Notes: a model not told the origin generated them from the sequence alone. A stretch of 64,000 nt of DNA from Gallibacterium genomosp. 1 (GCF_000771875.1 NZ_JPXX01000021.1:1-64000), one strand, 5' to 3'. Positions 42,398 through 53,080 are shown, numbered from the stretch's first letter. Numbers and translations: made by a program.

Positions 42398-42730
42398 ATG
42401 GGTATTATCTCTACAGCATACGCAGCCGATGCTGCTGCACAACAGGGTGGCGGCTTGCAAATGATCTTTTTATTAGTCATTTTTGGTCTTATTTTCTACT
42501 TTATGATTTTCCGTCCGCAATCTAAACGTAATAAACAACATCGTGAATTGATGTCTTCGCTAGCAAAAGGTGAAGAAGTGTTAACCAGTGGCGGTTTATT
42601 AGGAAAAATCACTAAAGTATCAGCTGAGAGCGACTATATTGTTATCGCCCTTAACGACACTAACGAAGTTACTATCAAAAAAGATTTTATTGTAGCCGTT
42701 CTGCCGAAAGGTTCTATCAAATCACTTTAA
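42398..42730 (+). CDS. yajC: Preprotein translocase accessory protein YajC
   Basis: 110 aa; one membrane helix (~22-40, MIFLLVIFGLIFYFMIFRPQ) and a basic cytoplasmic domain with GEEVLTSGGLLGKITKV. Partner of SecDF; same order yajC-secD-secF as in other gamma-proteobacteria, though tgt is not upstream here. Confidence 0.96.
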   Translation: MGIISTAYAADAAAQQGGGLQMIFLLVIFGLIFYFMIFRPQSKRNKQHRELMSSLAKGEEVLTSGGLLGKITKVSAESDYIVIALNDTNEVTIKKDFIVAVLPKGSIKSL

Positions 42731-42845
42731 TTTACCTTTTAGACAAGGTTAGAATACTCGCCGTTAAAGCGTAGTTTAGGTTACCGGGGCAATCAACAGC
42801 CGTTTGATTGCCCTGTGTGTTAAACAATTTACAAAGGTTTTTATT

Positions 42846-44690
42846 GTGTTAAATCGTTTCCCTTTATGGAAGAATCTGATGGTGATATTCGTTGTCGTCA
42901 TTGGTATCTTATATGCACTTCCAAATCTTTACGGTGAAGACCCAGCCGTTCAAATTTCAGGAACTCGCGGTCAACTTGCTACCGAACAAACTTTATCCGA
43001 TGTTCGTCAGGTTCTTGAACAAAATCAACTTCCTATTAAATCTATCGCCTTAGAAAATGGCTCTATTTTGGCAAAATTTACCAGTACTGATGAACAGCTT
43101 CTCGCTAAAGATAAAATTTTAGAAAAACTAGGTAACAACTATTCCGTTGCCTTAAATCTTGCTCCAGCAACCCCAGCTTGGCTGACCGATATCGGTGCTG
43201 GTCCAATGAAATTAGGATTAGATTTACGTGGTGGTGTACGTTTCTTAATGGAAGTCGACCTAAAATCAGTATTAGCTAAACAGCAGGAACAATTACAGGA
43301 TTCTCTCCGTACTGAGTTGCGTAAGGAAAAATTTGTCTATAAAGCAATCCAATCCGGTGAAAATTACTCCACCGTTATCACACTTGCCGATAATATTTCA
43401 CCAAGTGATGTGGTGCGTGTCTTAAAGCGTAAACACGCTAATTGGGACGTGGTCAGCGATGGGCAAAATGTTACATTAACCCTTTCAGAAAATGAACTAA
43501 CTCGTTTAAGAAAGAGTGCTGTTGAACAAAATATCACTATTTTACGTAAACGTGTTAATGAACTTGGTGTTGCGGAACCAGTCGTACAGCAACAAGGTGC
43601 AGATCGTATCGTAGTTGAATTACCGGGTGTACAAGATACAGCTCGTGCTAAAGAAATTTTAGGTGCAACTGCTACATTGGAATTCCGTATGGTCAATCAA
43701 ACCGCCAATCTTGCAGCTGCTGAAAATGGAATGGTGCCATCTGACTCTGAATTACAACACGACCGTAACGGCACGCCAGTCGTTGTTTATCGTAAAACTA
43801 TTTTGGGTGGTGAGCATATTACTGATGCAAATTCTGGTAACGATGAATATGGTCGTCCTCAAGTTAATATCTCTTTAGATAGCGAAGGCGGAAATATGAT
43901 GTCAGAAGCCACTAAAACCGCAATCGGCAAACCAATGGCAACTGTCTATAGCGAATATAAAGACAGTGGTAAAAAGGATGAAAACGGTAAGGCTATTTTA
44001 ACTAAACACGAAGAGGTTATTAATGTTGCTACCATTCAATCTCGTTTAGGTAATACTTTCCGCATTACAGGTATTAACTCCCCTGCTGAAGCGCAAAACC
44101 TTTCTGTGTTATTACGTTCAGGTGCATTAATTGCCCCAATTCAAATTGTCGAAGAGCGGACTATCGGTCCTTCTCTTGGAGCACAAAATATCGAACAGGG
44201 TATGAAAGCAAGCTTTTGGGGATTACTCATTGTTGTACTCTTTATGGCGCTTTATTATCGTAAATTCGGTTTGATCGCCAATTTGGCATTGCTTGCTAAC
44301 ATCGTTATTCTTGTCGGTTTAATGTCATTAATACCTGGAGCAACTTTGTCTATGCCTGGTATTGCAGGGATTGTGCTTTCAGTCGGGATGTCTGTTGATG
44401 CCAACGTGTTGATTTTTGAGCGTATTAAAGAAGAGTTGCGTAACGGTCGCTCAGTACAACAGGCAATTAATGAAGGCTACAACGGTGCATTCTCCAGTAT
44501 CTTCGATGCCAACTTGACTACTATTTTGACTGCCGTGATTCTTTATGCAGCAGGTAGTGGGCCAGTAAAAGGCTTTGCGATTACATTATCTCTTGGTGTT
44601 GCTATTTCGATGTTTACTGCTATTACCGGTACTCGTGCGGTGGTGAATTTCCTCTATGGTGGAAAACGAATTAGTAAATTATCGATCTAG
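42846..44690 (+). CDS. secD: Protein translocase subunit SecD
   Basis: 614 aa from GTG 42846 (AAAGG upstream), giving [15 protein letters not shown] as in Haemophilus. First membrane helix, large periplasmic domain with [15 protein letters not shown], then five helices with [17 protein letters not shown]. It uses proton motive force to aid secretion. Confidence 0.96.
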   Translation: MLNRFPLWKNLMVIFVVVIGILYALPNLYGEDPAVQISGTRGQLATEQTLSDVRQVLEQNQLPIKSIALENGSILAKFTSTDEQLLAKDKILEKLGNNYSVALNLAPATPAWLTDIGAGPMKLGLDLRGGVRFLMEVDLKSVLAKQQEQLQDSLRTELRKEKFVYKAIQSGENYSTVITLADNISPSDVVRVLKRKHANWDVVSDGQNVTLTLSENELTRLRKSAVEQNITILRKRVNELGVAEPVVQQQGADRIVVELPGVQDTARAKEILGATATLEFRMVNQTANLAAAENGMVPSDSELQHDRNGTPVVVYRKTILGGEHITDANSGNDEYGRPQVNISLDSEGGNMMSEATKTAIGKPMATVYSEYKDSGKKDENGKAILTKHEEVINVATIQSRLGNTFRITGINSPAEAQNLSVLLRSGALIAPIQIVEERTIGPSLGAQNIEQGMKASFWGLLIVVLFMALYYRKFGLIANLALLANIVILVGLMSLIPGATLSMPGIAGIVLSVGMSVDANVLIFERIKEELRNGRSVQQAINEGYNGAFSSIFDANLTTILTAVILYAAGSGPVKGFAITLSLGVAISMFTAITGTRAVVNFLYGGKRISKLSI

Positions 44691-44704
44691 GAGAAGAGTT
44701 ACTT

Positions 44705-45682
44705 ATGAAAAATACTATAGATAACCAAATTGAAGCTCTTAATGATATTAAGCTACCATATAAGCTAATCCATTTTATGCGCTATCGTATGGTAGGCTAT
44801 GCCCTATCAATTATTGTGGTAGCAATTTCATTATTTTTTATTATTACTAAAGGTTTTAACTGGGGCTTAGATTTCACCGGTGGGACAGTGATTGATACTT
44901 CATTCTCACAACCTGCCGATTTGCCGAAGATCCGTTCTATTTTAGCTCAGAACGGCTTGGATAATGCTGTTGTACAAGCATCAGGTGGGGTGCGTGATGT
45001 GATGGTTCGTGTGCCTGCATCCGTAAATGATCCAAATATCGGTACGCATATCAAAACTATTTTGAGTAACAATATTGATAAAGAAGTGTCAATTCGCAGT
45101 ATTGAGTTCGTTGGTCCAAATGTCGGTGAAGAACTAACCACTTCCGCAATTTACGCCACCTTAATCACTTTAGCAATGTTATTGTTATATGTCGGTTTGC
45201 GTTTTGAATGGCGTTTAGCTTTAGGTGCGATTCTCTCTTTAGCACACGATGTAATCGTTACTTTAGGTTTCTTCGCAATGTTACAAGTTGAGATAGATTT
45301 AACCTTTGTCGCAGCAATTCTTTCTGTTATTGGTTATTCCTTGAACGATAGTATCGTAGTATTTGACCGTGTACGAGAAAATTTCCGTAAAATTCGCCGT
45401 GCCTCTACTGTAGAAATTATAGATATTTCACTTAGTCAAACCTTATCAAGAACATTGATGACATCTATCACCACATTAATTGTAGTGATCTCCTTATTGT
45501 TATTCGGTGGTCCAACTATTCACAGTTTCTCTTTAGCATTATTAATTGGTATAGGTTTCGGTACTTATTCTTCAATTTATATTGCAGTTGCGCTTGCTTT
45601 AAACTTTGGCTTGAAACGTGAGCATATGTTACCACCTAAAGTGGAAAAAGAAGGAGCTGATCAAGAATCACTCTTACCATAA
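44705..45682 (+). CDS. secF: Protein translocase subunit SecF
   Basis: 325 aa; six membrane helices, GLDFTGGTVID in the periplasmic domain and DSIVVFDRVRENFR in the helical bundle. Forms a complex with SecD, 14 bp upstream. Confidence 0.96.
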   Translation: MKNTIDNQIEALNDIKLPYKLIHFMRYRMVGYALSIIVVAISLFFIITKGFNWGLDFTGGTVIDTSFSQPADLPKIRSILAQNGLDNAVVQASGGVRDVMVRVPASVNDPNIGTHIKTILSNNIDKEVSIRSIEFVGPNVGEELTTSAIYATLITLAMLLLYVGLRFEWRLALGAILSLAHDVIVTLGFFAMLQVEIDLTFVAAILSVIGYSLNDSIVVFDRVRENFRKIRRASTVEIIDISLSQTLSRTLMTSITTLIVVISLLLFGGPTIHSFSLALLIGIGFGTYSSIYIAVALALNFGLKREHMLPPKVEKEGADQESLLP

Positions 45683-45791
45683 TAAAAATTTCTTAACTTA
45701 ATCTTTTACATCAGCCGTTTATTTTACGGCTGATGTTTTATTGAATATCCGCTATAATAACGCCATTCAAGTTGATAAAGGCTTTCTTAAA

Positions 45792-46274
45792 ATGCGTCAA
45801 AAGAAGATAATGAAATCACTCGATGCTATCGATATGAAAATTCTTAATGAATTGCAGCATAACGGTAAAATTTCCAATATCGAACTTTCAAAACGGGTCG
45901 GTTTATCACCAACTCCTTGTCTAGAGCGAGTAAAACGATTAGAAAAACAAAATGTGATTATGGGTTATCGCGCTTTGCTCAACCCTGAATTATTGGATTC
46001 TCCTTTGTTAGTTATTGTAGAAATTACTTTGGTTCGCGGTAAACCGGATGTTTTTGAAGAGTTTAATCGAGCGGTGCAAGAGCTAGAAGAAATCCAAGAG
46101 TGTCATTTAGTTTCTGGTGATTTTGATTATTTACTGAAAACGCGTGTTGCAGATATGGCTGCATACCGAAAACTATTAGGCACGACTCTGTTGCGTTTAC
46201 CGGGTGTAAACGATACTCGTACTTATGTTGTGATGGAAGAAGTAAAACAAACCAATTATTTATTGCTTAAATGA
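45792..46274 (+). CDS. lrp: Leucine-responsive regulatory protein
   Basis: 160 aa from ATG 45792; earlier in-frame starts lack a ribosome site. Helix-turn-helix (ISNIELSKRVGLSPTPCLERVKRLE) and RAM domain (IQECHLVSGDFDYLLKTRV). Global regulator of amino-acid metabolism. Confidence 0.95.
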   Translation: MRQKKIMKSLDAIDMKILNELQHNGKISNIELSKRVGLSPTPCLERVKRLEKQNVIMGYRALLNPELLDSPLLVIVEITLVRGKPDVFEEFNRAVQELEEIQECHLVSGDFDYLLKTRVADMAAYRKLLGTTLLRLPGVNDTRTYVVMEEVKQTNYLLLK

Positions 46275-46279
46275 ATTTA

Positions 46280-46310
46280 TCCCTTTAGTTTAACAGCTAA
46301 GGGGATTTTT
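46280..46310 (+). terminator. lrp terminator
   Basis: TCCCTTTAG/CTAAGGGGA (46280-46288, 46297-46305), one wobble, then TTTTT. Confidence 0.85.
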
Positions 46311-46378
46311 CCTTTCTTATTTTCTATTTCTTAAATAAGACTTTGGTGTTTATCACAGCCATTTTAATAAATTAGAGT

Positions 46379-46410
46379 AAAAAAAGAGGGATACTTCTTA
46401 GTTATCCCTC
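46379..46410 (-). terminator. Terminator of the dgo-TRAP operon
   Basis: GAGGGATA/TATCCCTC perfect stem (46386-46393, 46403-46410), then a T run on the minus strand. Confidence 0.9.
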
Positions 46411-46419
46411 TATTCACAT

Positions 46420-47748
46420 TTATTTAACCGTAAACAAAACAATATCAGGAAAAATAATCAATAATGCCAGTAATACAATTTGTAGAGCAATAAATGGTAA
46501 TACAGATTTAAAAATATCAACAAGCTCAATGCCTTTCGGGGCGACGCTATGCAAATAAAATGCTGCTGGTCCAAATGGTGGGGATAAAAAAGAAACTTGC
46601 ATATTTACACAGAATAATACGCCGAACCAAATAGGGTCATATCCAAGATTTTGTACAATAGGAACGAAAATAGGCATTGTCAACATTGCAATTCCAATCC
46701 AATCAAGGAAAAGACCTAATATAAATAGTATTATCATCATAATCAGTATAATACCAATAGGCGGTAATCCCGAACTTACAAGCATAGACTCTACAAAACG
46801 ATTTCCTCCTACTAAATTATAAATACCAACCAAAATATAAGCACCAATACCTATCCACATTATCATTCCACAAGTCTGCATCGTGGTATAAGAAGCTTCC
46901 TTCATCACTTTAAAATTAAGCTCTTTTCTATATAAAGAAACTGCCATAACCGCAATCACACCAACAGCTGCCGCTTCAGTAACAGAAGCTATTCCACCAT
47001 AAATACTTCCTAACACAATTAATGCAATCATTGCTGGTAATGCAATATTAATACGAGCCCTTTTTCTCTCTTCTTTTGAAATAGGAGCGTTACGTTCTTC
47101 TTCAGGAATAGCCGGTAATAATTTAGGATTTATACGCCCTCTAATCACAATATAAGAAATATACATAAAAGCTAACAAAAATGCAGGGATAAAACTTGCT
47201 GTAAATAAATCTCCAATCGAAACTGATGCAACTAAACCATAAATAATTAATACAATACTTGGTGGAACCATCGTTCCCAAAGCACCTGAAGAGACAACAG
47301 TACCAATTGCTAATTTCTTATCATATCCAAGTCTTAACATCTGGGGTAAAGCCAACAGTCCTAATAATACGGTTTCACCTCCAATAATTCCTGACATAGT
47401 CGCTAAAAAAACACCAATAAGAACAGTTTGTAGGGCAACGCCTGTTCTAAATTTTCTGGTAGTAAGCCACATTGCATTATAAAGATCCTTAGCTATTCCA
47501 GTTTTATCTAATAAGGAAGCCATTAACACAAACATAGGCACTGCAAGCAGAGAATAACTCGTCATAAAACCATAAACACGATTAACCACCATTGGCAATA
47601 CATCTGGAGAGAACCATCCCACAGCAAGAAGAGTTGCAATCAATCCCGTTAGAAATGCTAATGGCACTCCTGTTACTAATAGAAAACACATTGCTAAAAA
47701 TAAAATTAATGTAACAAGATCAATACCTAAGCTACTAAGACCAAACAT
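46420..47748 (-). CDS. dctM: TRAP transporter large permease DctM
   Basis: 442 aa from ATG 47748 (GAGGAG upstream). About 12 membrane segments; typical GETVLLGLLALPQMLRLGYDKKLAIGTV and LFILGLFLDWIGIAMLTMPIF. Sodium-coupled uptake with DctP and DctQ. Last gene of the D-galactonate operon. Confidence 0.95.
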   Translation of the reverse strand: MFGLSSLGIDLVTLILFLAMCFLLVTGVPLAFLTGLIATLLAVGWFSPDVLPMVVNRVYGFMTSYSLLAVPMFVLMASLLDKTGIAKDLYNAMWLTTRKFRTGVALQTVLIGVFLATMSGIIGGETVLLGLLALPQMLRLGYDKKLAIGTVVSSGALGTMVPPSIVLIIYGLVASVSIGDLFTASFIPAFLLAFMYISYIVIRGRINPKLLPAIPEEERNAPISKEERKRARINIALPAMIALIVLGSIYGGIASVTEAAAVGVIAVMAVSLYRKELNFKVMKEASYTTMQTCGMIMWIGIGAYILVGIYNLVGGNRFVESMLVSSGLPPIGIILIMMIILFILGLFLDWIGIAMLTMPIFVPIVQNLGYDPIWFGVLFCVNMQVSFLSPPFGPAAFYLHSVAPKGIELVDIFKSVLPFIALQIVLLALLIIFPDIVLFTVK

Positions 47749-47759
47749 AATAAATCTCC

Positions 47760-48293
47760 TCATCTATATCTATCAGTTAAACGTTGTTTTAACTTCCAAA
47801 CAACCTGAATAAAAAACAGACAAAATAAAGCGAAAATAGCAACCTTTAATAGCCCAGGGATAGGTGGATTCCAAGCTGATCCTGATCGTTCTAACGTGAC
47901 TTCACCATTTGGAGATAGTGCTGCACTACGAGCAACAAAATAACTAGAATAAGCCAATAACCCTAAAAAAATTAACGTTATAATACTGCTAAATATTTCT
48001 AATCGATTTCTCCACTTATCAGAAACGTAATTAAGTAGAATGGGAACTCGGATATGTTTATTTCTTCCATAAGAAAATAACCCAGCATACACCATTAAAA
48101 ATCCTGCTAATGCAATACTAGTTTCATGAACCCAATCGGTTGGAGAATTAAATACATATCTGGAAATAATTTCATAAAATGAAATAACAACAATAATTAA
48201 ATATCCCCACGATAACTTATGACCAATTGATTCAATGACTTTATCAAAAAACGTCAGTTTTTCCTCTATTTGAGGCTGCTTTATCTTATCCAT
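47760..48293 (-). CDS. dctQ: TRAP transporter small permease DctQ
   Basis: 177 aa from ATG 48293, with AGGAGG 7 nt upstream; an earlier GTG overlaps that site. Four membrane segments with ISRYVFNSPTDWVHETSIALAG, typical of DctQ. Its stop is 11 bp before dctM. Confidence 0.93.
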   Translation of the reverse strand: MDKIKQPQIEEKLTFFDKVIESIGHKLSWGYLIIVVISFYEIISRYVFNSPTDWVHETSIALAGFLMVYAGLFSYGRNKHIRVPILLNYVSDKWRNRLEIFSSIITLIFLGLLAYSSYFVARSAALSPNGEVTLERSGSAWNPPIPGLLKVAIFALFCLFFIQVVWKLKQRLTDRYR

Positions 48294-48369
48294 ACTCACC
48301 TCCTATTTAATAGAAATATAGCCAAGCTATTAACAATAATAAATCTTTATAGCTTGGCCTAATTCTGAC

Positions 48370-49377
48370 TTATTGAATCATTCCTTTATCTTTTAAATAT
48401 TTCATAACTACATCATAATATTTCTTAGACATAGGTGATTTATCTGCCCATTCAGGCCATAATTTAGTTGCAGTTTCACGAACTTTAGAGACTTCTTCCG
48501 GTGACCACGAAATAATAGTAATATCCGCTTTTTTATTTTTAATAGCTTCTTCATCCAATTTTTGATGCATAGCTAAAAAACCTTCCGCGTATTGTTTACT
48601 TGCTTTTGCCAATATATCTTTTAAATCCGGTGGCAAACCATCATAAATTTTTTTATTCAATGTAACCTGATTAACTGGCATTGAATGCCAACCTGGATAA
48701 ATAGGATATTTAGCAATATCATTCATTCCATTAGCCTGATTACGTGCAAAAATAGAATAATCTGATGCATCAATCACACCTTTCTCTAAAGAAGTATAAA
48801 CTTCAGATCCTGGCAAATTTACAGGTGCTGCTCCTAAATTTTTGAATAAAGCCTGCACTAACCCTTCCGGAGCTCGAACTTTTACCCCCTGTAATTCTTT
48901 AATATTATGAATAGGTTTCTTAGAAACTAACGACTCACCACCTACTGTACTTATTGCTAATAGTTGTACCCCATATTTATTTAGTAATTCATTAGCTACA
49001 TTAAACCCACCACCGTTATACATAAAATCAATTAAATCTTTTGGATTACTCCAAGCACCAATTAGATTACCGTATAGAGCAAAAGCAGGATCTTTTCCTG
49101 AAAAATAAGATGGATCAGTAAAATCCCCTTGTAAGATATTCATACCAATAGAGTCTAATGTTTGGTTGTGTTCAACAACTGATCCTGCTCCCAAAACATT
49201 AATATGTATACGGCCATTAGATAATTGTTCCACATCCTTTGCCCACTGCTGTTGATATTTAAAAGCATCATCTCCAGGTTGATCAGACGATTGAAAGTTC
49301 CAATCATATTCCGCAGAAAATACAGTTGCAGAAAACGCTAATAAAGAACAAGCTAATACACTTTTGAGTAGTTTCAT
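48370..49377 (-). CDS. dctP: TRAP transporter solute-binding protein DctP
   Basis: 335 aa, signal peptide (LLKSVLACSLLAFSATVFSA). DctP features: WAKDVEQLSNGRIHINVLGAG and LQGVKVRAPEGLVQALFKNLGA with the Arg that binds the substrate carboxylate. Operon context points to D-galactonate as the ligand; this is inferred. Confidence 0.93.
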   Translation of the reverse strand: MKLLKSVLACSLLAFSATVFSAEYDWNFQSSDQPGDDAFKYQQQWAKDVEQLSNGRIHINVLGAGSVVEHNQTLDSIGMNILQGDFTDPSYFSGKDPAFALYGNLIGAWSNPKDLIDFMYNGGGFNVANELLNKYGVQLLAISTVGGESLVSKKPIHNIKELQGVKVRAPEGLVQALFKNLGAAPVNLPGSEVYTSLEKGVIDASDYSIFARNQANGMNDIAKYPIYPGWHSMPVNQVTLNKKIYDGLPPDLKDILAKASKQYAEGFLAMHQKLDEEAIKNKKADITIISWSPEEVSKVRETATKLWPEWADKSPMSKKYYDVVMKYLKDKGMIQ

Positions 49378-49416
49378 TTTGATGTTCCTCTTAATAGATT
49401 AATTAATCGTGTTTTC

Positions 49417-50565
49417 TTACCATTCGGCAAAAGAACCATCTTTATTTCGCCAGATAGGGTTATGCCAATGAACATCTTTGCCATTTTGAAGCTTCATAAA
49501 AGATTCATTTATATCAATACCTAATCCAGCTTCTGTTAATATTTCACAGTAACCATCTTTAAAGTCATAGACCTCCTTATTGTTCATATAATCTAAAACA
49601 TCATTTTCTTGGTTATAATGAATACCAATACTCTGTTCTTGAATAACTGCATTTAAACAGACTGTATCAATGTGCAGTGAGGAAGCTAATGCAATAGGCC
49701 CTAGTGGGCAATGAGGGGCTATTGCTACATCATAAGCTTCTGCCATAGTAGCAATCTTCCTTAATTCAGAAATTCCTCCACAATGAGAAACATCCGGTTG
49801 TAAAATATCAACACCACCTCTTTGTAATAGATGTTTAAACTCCCATCGTGAAAACATTCTCTCGCCGGTTGCTATTGGAATAGCCCCATATCTAGCAATT
49901 TCATGTATTGCATCAAAATGTTCTGCTAACACAGGCTCTTCGACAAACATTGGATTAAATACAGCCAATTCTTTTAATAAGATTTTTGCCATTGCTTTAT
50001 GTACTCGCCCATGAAAATCTATACCTATTCCAAAATCTTTACCGACAACATCTCTAATAGCCTGTACTCGTGCTAATACTGAATCTACTTTTGAATAATC
50101 ATCAATAAAATTAAGCTCCTCAGTACCATTCATCTTAATAGCTGTAAATCCTGCTTCTTGACGCTCTTTTGCCATTCTTGCAACATCGTCTGGTCTATCT
50201 CCACCAATCCAAGAATAAACTCTTATACGATCTCGACATTTACCCCCCAATAATTGATAAACAGGCGTATTTAAAGCTTTACCCTTAATATCCCATAAAG
50301 CTTGATCGATGCCGGCTAATGCACTCATCATAATCGGTCCACCTCGATAAAAAGAAGATCGATAAAGCACATTCCAATGATCTTCAATATCTCTTGGATC
50401 TTTTCCGATTAAATATTCCATTAACTCATCGACACAGGTATGAACCGTATGAGTTCGCCCTTCTAAACAAGGCTCTCCCCAACCCACAATTCCTTCATCT
50501 GTAATAATTTTTAAAAATCCCCATCTTGGCGGAACAATAAAAGTTTCATAACCAATAATTTTCAT
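49417..50565 (-). CDS. dgoD: D-galactonate dehydratase
   Basis: 382 aa enolase-superfamily enzyme. KMNG in the barrel, metal ligands GIDFHGR, VEEP and GERM, catalytic His in PDVSHCGGI and APHCPLGPIALA. Very close to E. coli DgoD in length and pattern. Converts D-galactonate to 2-keto-3-deoxygalactonate. Confidence 0.95.
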   Translation of the reverse strand: MKIIGYETFIVPPRWGFLKIITDEGIVGWGEPCLEGRTHTVHTCVDELMEYLIGKDPRDIEDHWNVLYRSSFYRGGPIMMSALAGIDQALWDIKGKALNTPVYQLLGGKCRDRIRVYSWIGGDRPDDVARMAKERQEAGFTAIKMNGTEELNFIDDYSKVDSVLARVQAIRDVVGKDFGIGIDFHGRVHKAMAKILLKELAVFNPMFVEEPVLAEHFDAIHEIARYGAIPIATGERMFSRWEFKHLLQRGGVDILQPDVSHCGGISELRKIATMAEAYDVAIAPHCPLGPIALASSLHIDTVCLNAVIQEQSIGIHYNQENDVLDYMNNKEVYDFKDGYCEILTEAGLGIDINESFMKLQNGKDVHWHNPIWRNKDGSFAEW

Positions 50566-50578
50566 TTTCTACTCCAAA

Positions 50579-51211
50579 TTAAATTTGCAACTCACTCCAA
50601 ACTTGTTTAAATTTTTTGGCATTTTCTATAAATTCATCTATCGGCATTCCTGCACGATAAAGTGCATTACCTAACCCAAAACCTTTAGCTCCAAGTGTTA
50701 TATAACTTTGCATTTGTTCTTTATCCGCCTTAATTCCTCCAACTGGAAAACAACTAACATTTTTAGGTAAAACACTTAACATCGCTTGAAACCCTTTTGT
50801 ACCAACCAATTCAGCTGGAAAAATTTTGAGCATTGTTGCGCCTGAATTAATAGCTAAAAATGCCTCAGTAGGCGTCATAATGCCAACAAAAATACTACAT
50901 CCAGAAGCCTTAGCTAATTTAATGACTTCAGGATCTACATTAGGCGTTACTATCAACTTTACACCTATCTCTAATACTTGATTTAATAAAGAAACATTTG
51001 TTACCGTTCCTGCACCAATACAACACTGATCTGAAAATTTCTGTTGTAATAACTTAATCGTTTTTAACGCATTTGGACTATTCAAAGGTACTTCAATAAA
51101 GTAATAACCAAGCTCAATTAGATGAGACACATATTTTTCTGCCTCTTCCATTCTTATTCCTCTTAAAATAGCCACAAGAGGACATTTATCAGATAGATTG
51201 TTTATACTCAT
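50579..51211 (-). CDS. dgoA: 2-dehydro-3-deoxy-6-phosphogalactonate aldolase
   Basis: 210 aa. Class I aldolase of the KDPG/KDPGal family: VPLNSPNAL, GAGTVTN, LIVTPNVD, Schiff-base Lys in TMLKIFPAELVG, PVGGIK. Splits KDPGal to pyruvate and glyceraldehyde 3-phosphate. The E. coli dgoA fused-annotation history does not apply; here it is a clean single gene. Confidence 0.94.
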   Translation of the reverse strand: MSINNLSDKCPLVAILRGIRMEEAEKYVSHLIELGYYFIEVPLNSPNALKTIKLLQQKFSDQCCIGAGTVTNVSLLNQVLEIGVKLIVTPNVDPEVIKLAKASGCSIFVGIMTPTEAFLAINSGATMLKIFPAELVGTKGFQAMLSVLPKNVSCFPVGGIKADKEQMQSYITLGAKGFGLGNALYRAGMPIDEFIENAKKFKQVWSELQI

Positions 51212-51220
51212 ATTTATTCC

Positions 51221-52099
51221 TTAATCGCTTACCATAGATTCTATGCCTGCTAAAAAACAATGTTCGCCATCAACCACTTGATGCCGATAACCCAAGTATT
51301 TCAAAGCATTGGTATAACGTTTCACAATATTTTCACTACCGACAACATAATGATTTAAATCTTTCGGTAATAATCGAATTTCATTACCGATGATGATGCC
51401 AGATAAATAACTTCTTACTTGGTTCGATGATATTTGCTGATTTAGAAATAGTGTTCTGGTTGAAAAAAGTGCATTGGAAAGAGGTATTTCATTACCAATT
51501 TCTACCCCTTTAAGAAAAGCAGACTCATCATTATAAAAACTAGGCATTCCTTTAGTTAAGATGCTGTACTGATCAAGTAATGAAAATAATTCTCCGGTCA
51601 TTAACGTACAAAAATCCACTAATTTTCCAAACTGGATAGATGCATGCTTACTATGTGTGCCGGGTAAAATTACAGATAAATCGTCACCTTTTACCATTTT
51701 ATATAAACCCAGTAATTGAGTTTCCTCTCCCCGCATTACATCAAAAACGCCATATTTATTTATCATAGCTATCCCAGGCACAATAAAAGCTGGAATACCA
51801 TTAGATAAAGTAAACGAATATAACGATTTTTTAATATCTTCTAAATTTACCGATCCATATAGATATGGAACTTCAATCCATCCATTTTTTGACCCTATCA
51901 TTCCTGACATACCAACAAATTTCTTATCCAAGTCATACAAGAAACAATGCTGTTTAAAAAGATCTAGAATAACATCTTCAAACTTATCGCCCTCAATAAA
52001 CTTCACCCCTTTATTATTGTTTTCCAACATCTTATTATCTTTATTCATACTAAGATAATATGCTCTAAAATTTGTTGTTCCCCAATCAATCGCAATCAT
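51221..52099 (-). CDS. dgoK: 2-dehydro-3-deoxygalactonokinase
   Basis: 292 aa from ATG 52099, where the family start MIAIDWGTTNFRAYYLS lies; the frame is open 36 codons further up without homology. Motifs VGMSGMIGS, LPGTHSKHA and MTGELFSLL fit DgoK. Phosphorylates KDGal at O6. First gene of the dgo-TRAP operon. Confidence 0.93.
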   Translation of the reverse strand: MIAIDWGTTNFRAYYLSMNKDNKMLENNNKGVKFIEGDKFEDVILDLFKQHCFLYDLDKKFVGMSGMIGSKNGWIEVPYLYGSVNLEDIKKSLYSFTLSNGIPAFIVPGIAMINKYGVFDVMRGEETQLLGLYKMVKGDDLSVILPGTHSKHASIQFGKLVDFCTLMTGELFSLLDQYSILTKGMPSFYNDESAFLKGVEIGNEIPLSNALFSTRTLFLNQQISSNQVRSYLSGIIIGNEIRLLPKDLNHYVVGSENIVKRYTNALKYLGYRHQVVDGEHCFLAGIESMVSD

Positions 52100-52119
52100 A
52101 ACCCACCAAATAACATTTT

Positions 52120-52132
52120 CTTGTATTACAAG
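52120..52132. promoter_or_regulatory. DgoR operator
   Basis: CTTGTATTACAAG is a perfect 13-bp palindrome containing TTGTATTACAA, 20 bp upstream of dgoK in the dgoK-dgoR divergent region. It fits the FadR-subfamily form (GT-N3-AC) and the inverted repeat known for E. coli DgoR. Confidence 0.75.
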
Positions 52133-52276
52133 ATAATAATCAAAAAATAAACATTTTTCTGTGATAAAGATCCCATTTTTGATCAATAATTTTCTCTTTT
52201 TTTTCATTACAATTTTTGATGAAAAGGTATAATTAACTAACGTGGATTAACATTAAAGAATTGAGAGTGAAAACAT

Positions 52277-52996
52277 ATGTTGAAATCAGACCATATAATG
52301 AAGAATATAATTCTTAAAATATTCAATGGAGATTTTAAAGAGGGAGAGTTACTCCCAGGAGAAATTGAAATTGCAACTGAATTCAACGTTTCCCGCACAT
52401 CTGTCAGAACAGCATTACAAACCATTGCTAATAAAGGAGTAATTTCAATCATTCCTAAAAAAGGAAGTATTATAAATAAAATAGAATACTGGAATTGGCT
52501 TGATCCGGAAATTTTGACATTTTTTTCATTAGAAGATATTAGCCCTGTTTTATTACAACATTTATTAATTACTCGATTAATTTTTGAACCTAATATCTGT
52601 GCTATCTCTGCACTTACTTCAACAGCAGAAGATCTAGTGAAGATTGAACAAGGATATCTATTTATGAAACAGAGTATCCAAGAAAATAATCGCGAACTTT
52701 TTATAAAAGGAGATAAAATTTTTCATTCTTCTATCGTCAATTCTTGTAGGAACCCCTTTCTATCCTCATTAGATGCAATGCTATCAACAGCAATGTCGAT
52801 ATCATACAATCAAACTTTAGAACAAAAACTAACAGACTCATCTATCGCGGTACAACTGCATGGGGAGTTATTTGAAGCAATTCGTAAAAGAGAGGCTCAT
52901 ACGGCACGAGAACTGGCTAAAGAATTAATTACTAACGCAATAACTAAGATCTTATCAGATAAAGAACTATTACATTTAATAAATAACTTACGTTAA
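52277..52996 (+). CDS. dgoR: D-galactonate operon repressor, GntR/FadR family
   Basis: 239 aa. Winged-helix domain (GDFKEGELLPGEIEIATEFNVSRTSVRTAL) and a helical FCD ligand domain with metal-type His/Asp. Divergent from dgoK across a 177-bp region that holds a DgoR-type operator. Expected to be released by D-galactonate. Confidence 0.92.
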   Translation: MLKSDHIMKNIILKIFNGDFKEGELLPGEIEIATEFNVSRTSVRTALQTIANKGVISIIPKKGSIINKIEYWNWLDPEILTFFSLEDISPVLLQHLLITRLIFEPNICAISALTSTAEDLVKIEQGYLFMKQSIQENNRELFIKGDKIFHSSIVNSCRNPFLSSLDAMLSTAMSISYNQTLEQKLTDSSIAVQLHGELFEAIRKREAHTARELAKELITNAITKILSDKELLHLINNLR

Positions 52997-53026
52997 CGAT
53001 ACACTAATCCTGTTTGTCTAACCCCC

Positions 53027-53055
53027 CTTGAGTTGCTATCATAGCAGCTCAATTT
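53027..53055 (+). terminator. dgoR terminator
   Basis: TTGAGTTGCTA/TAGCAGCTCAA (53027-53037, 53041-53051), loop TCA, then TTTT. Confidence 0.8.
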
Positions 53056-53080
53056 TAGTATTCGTATTTTATTGAAAACA

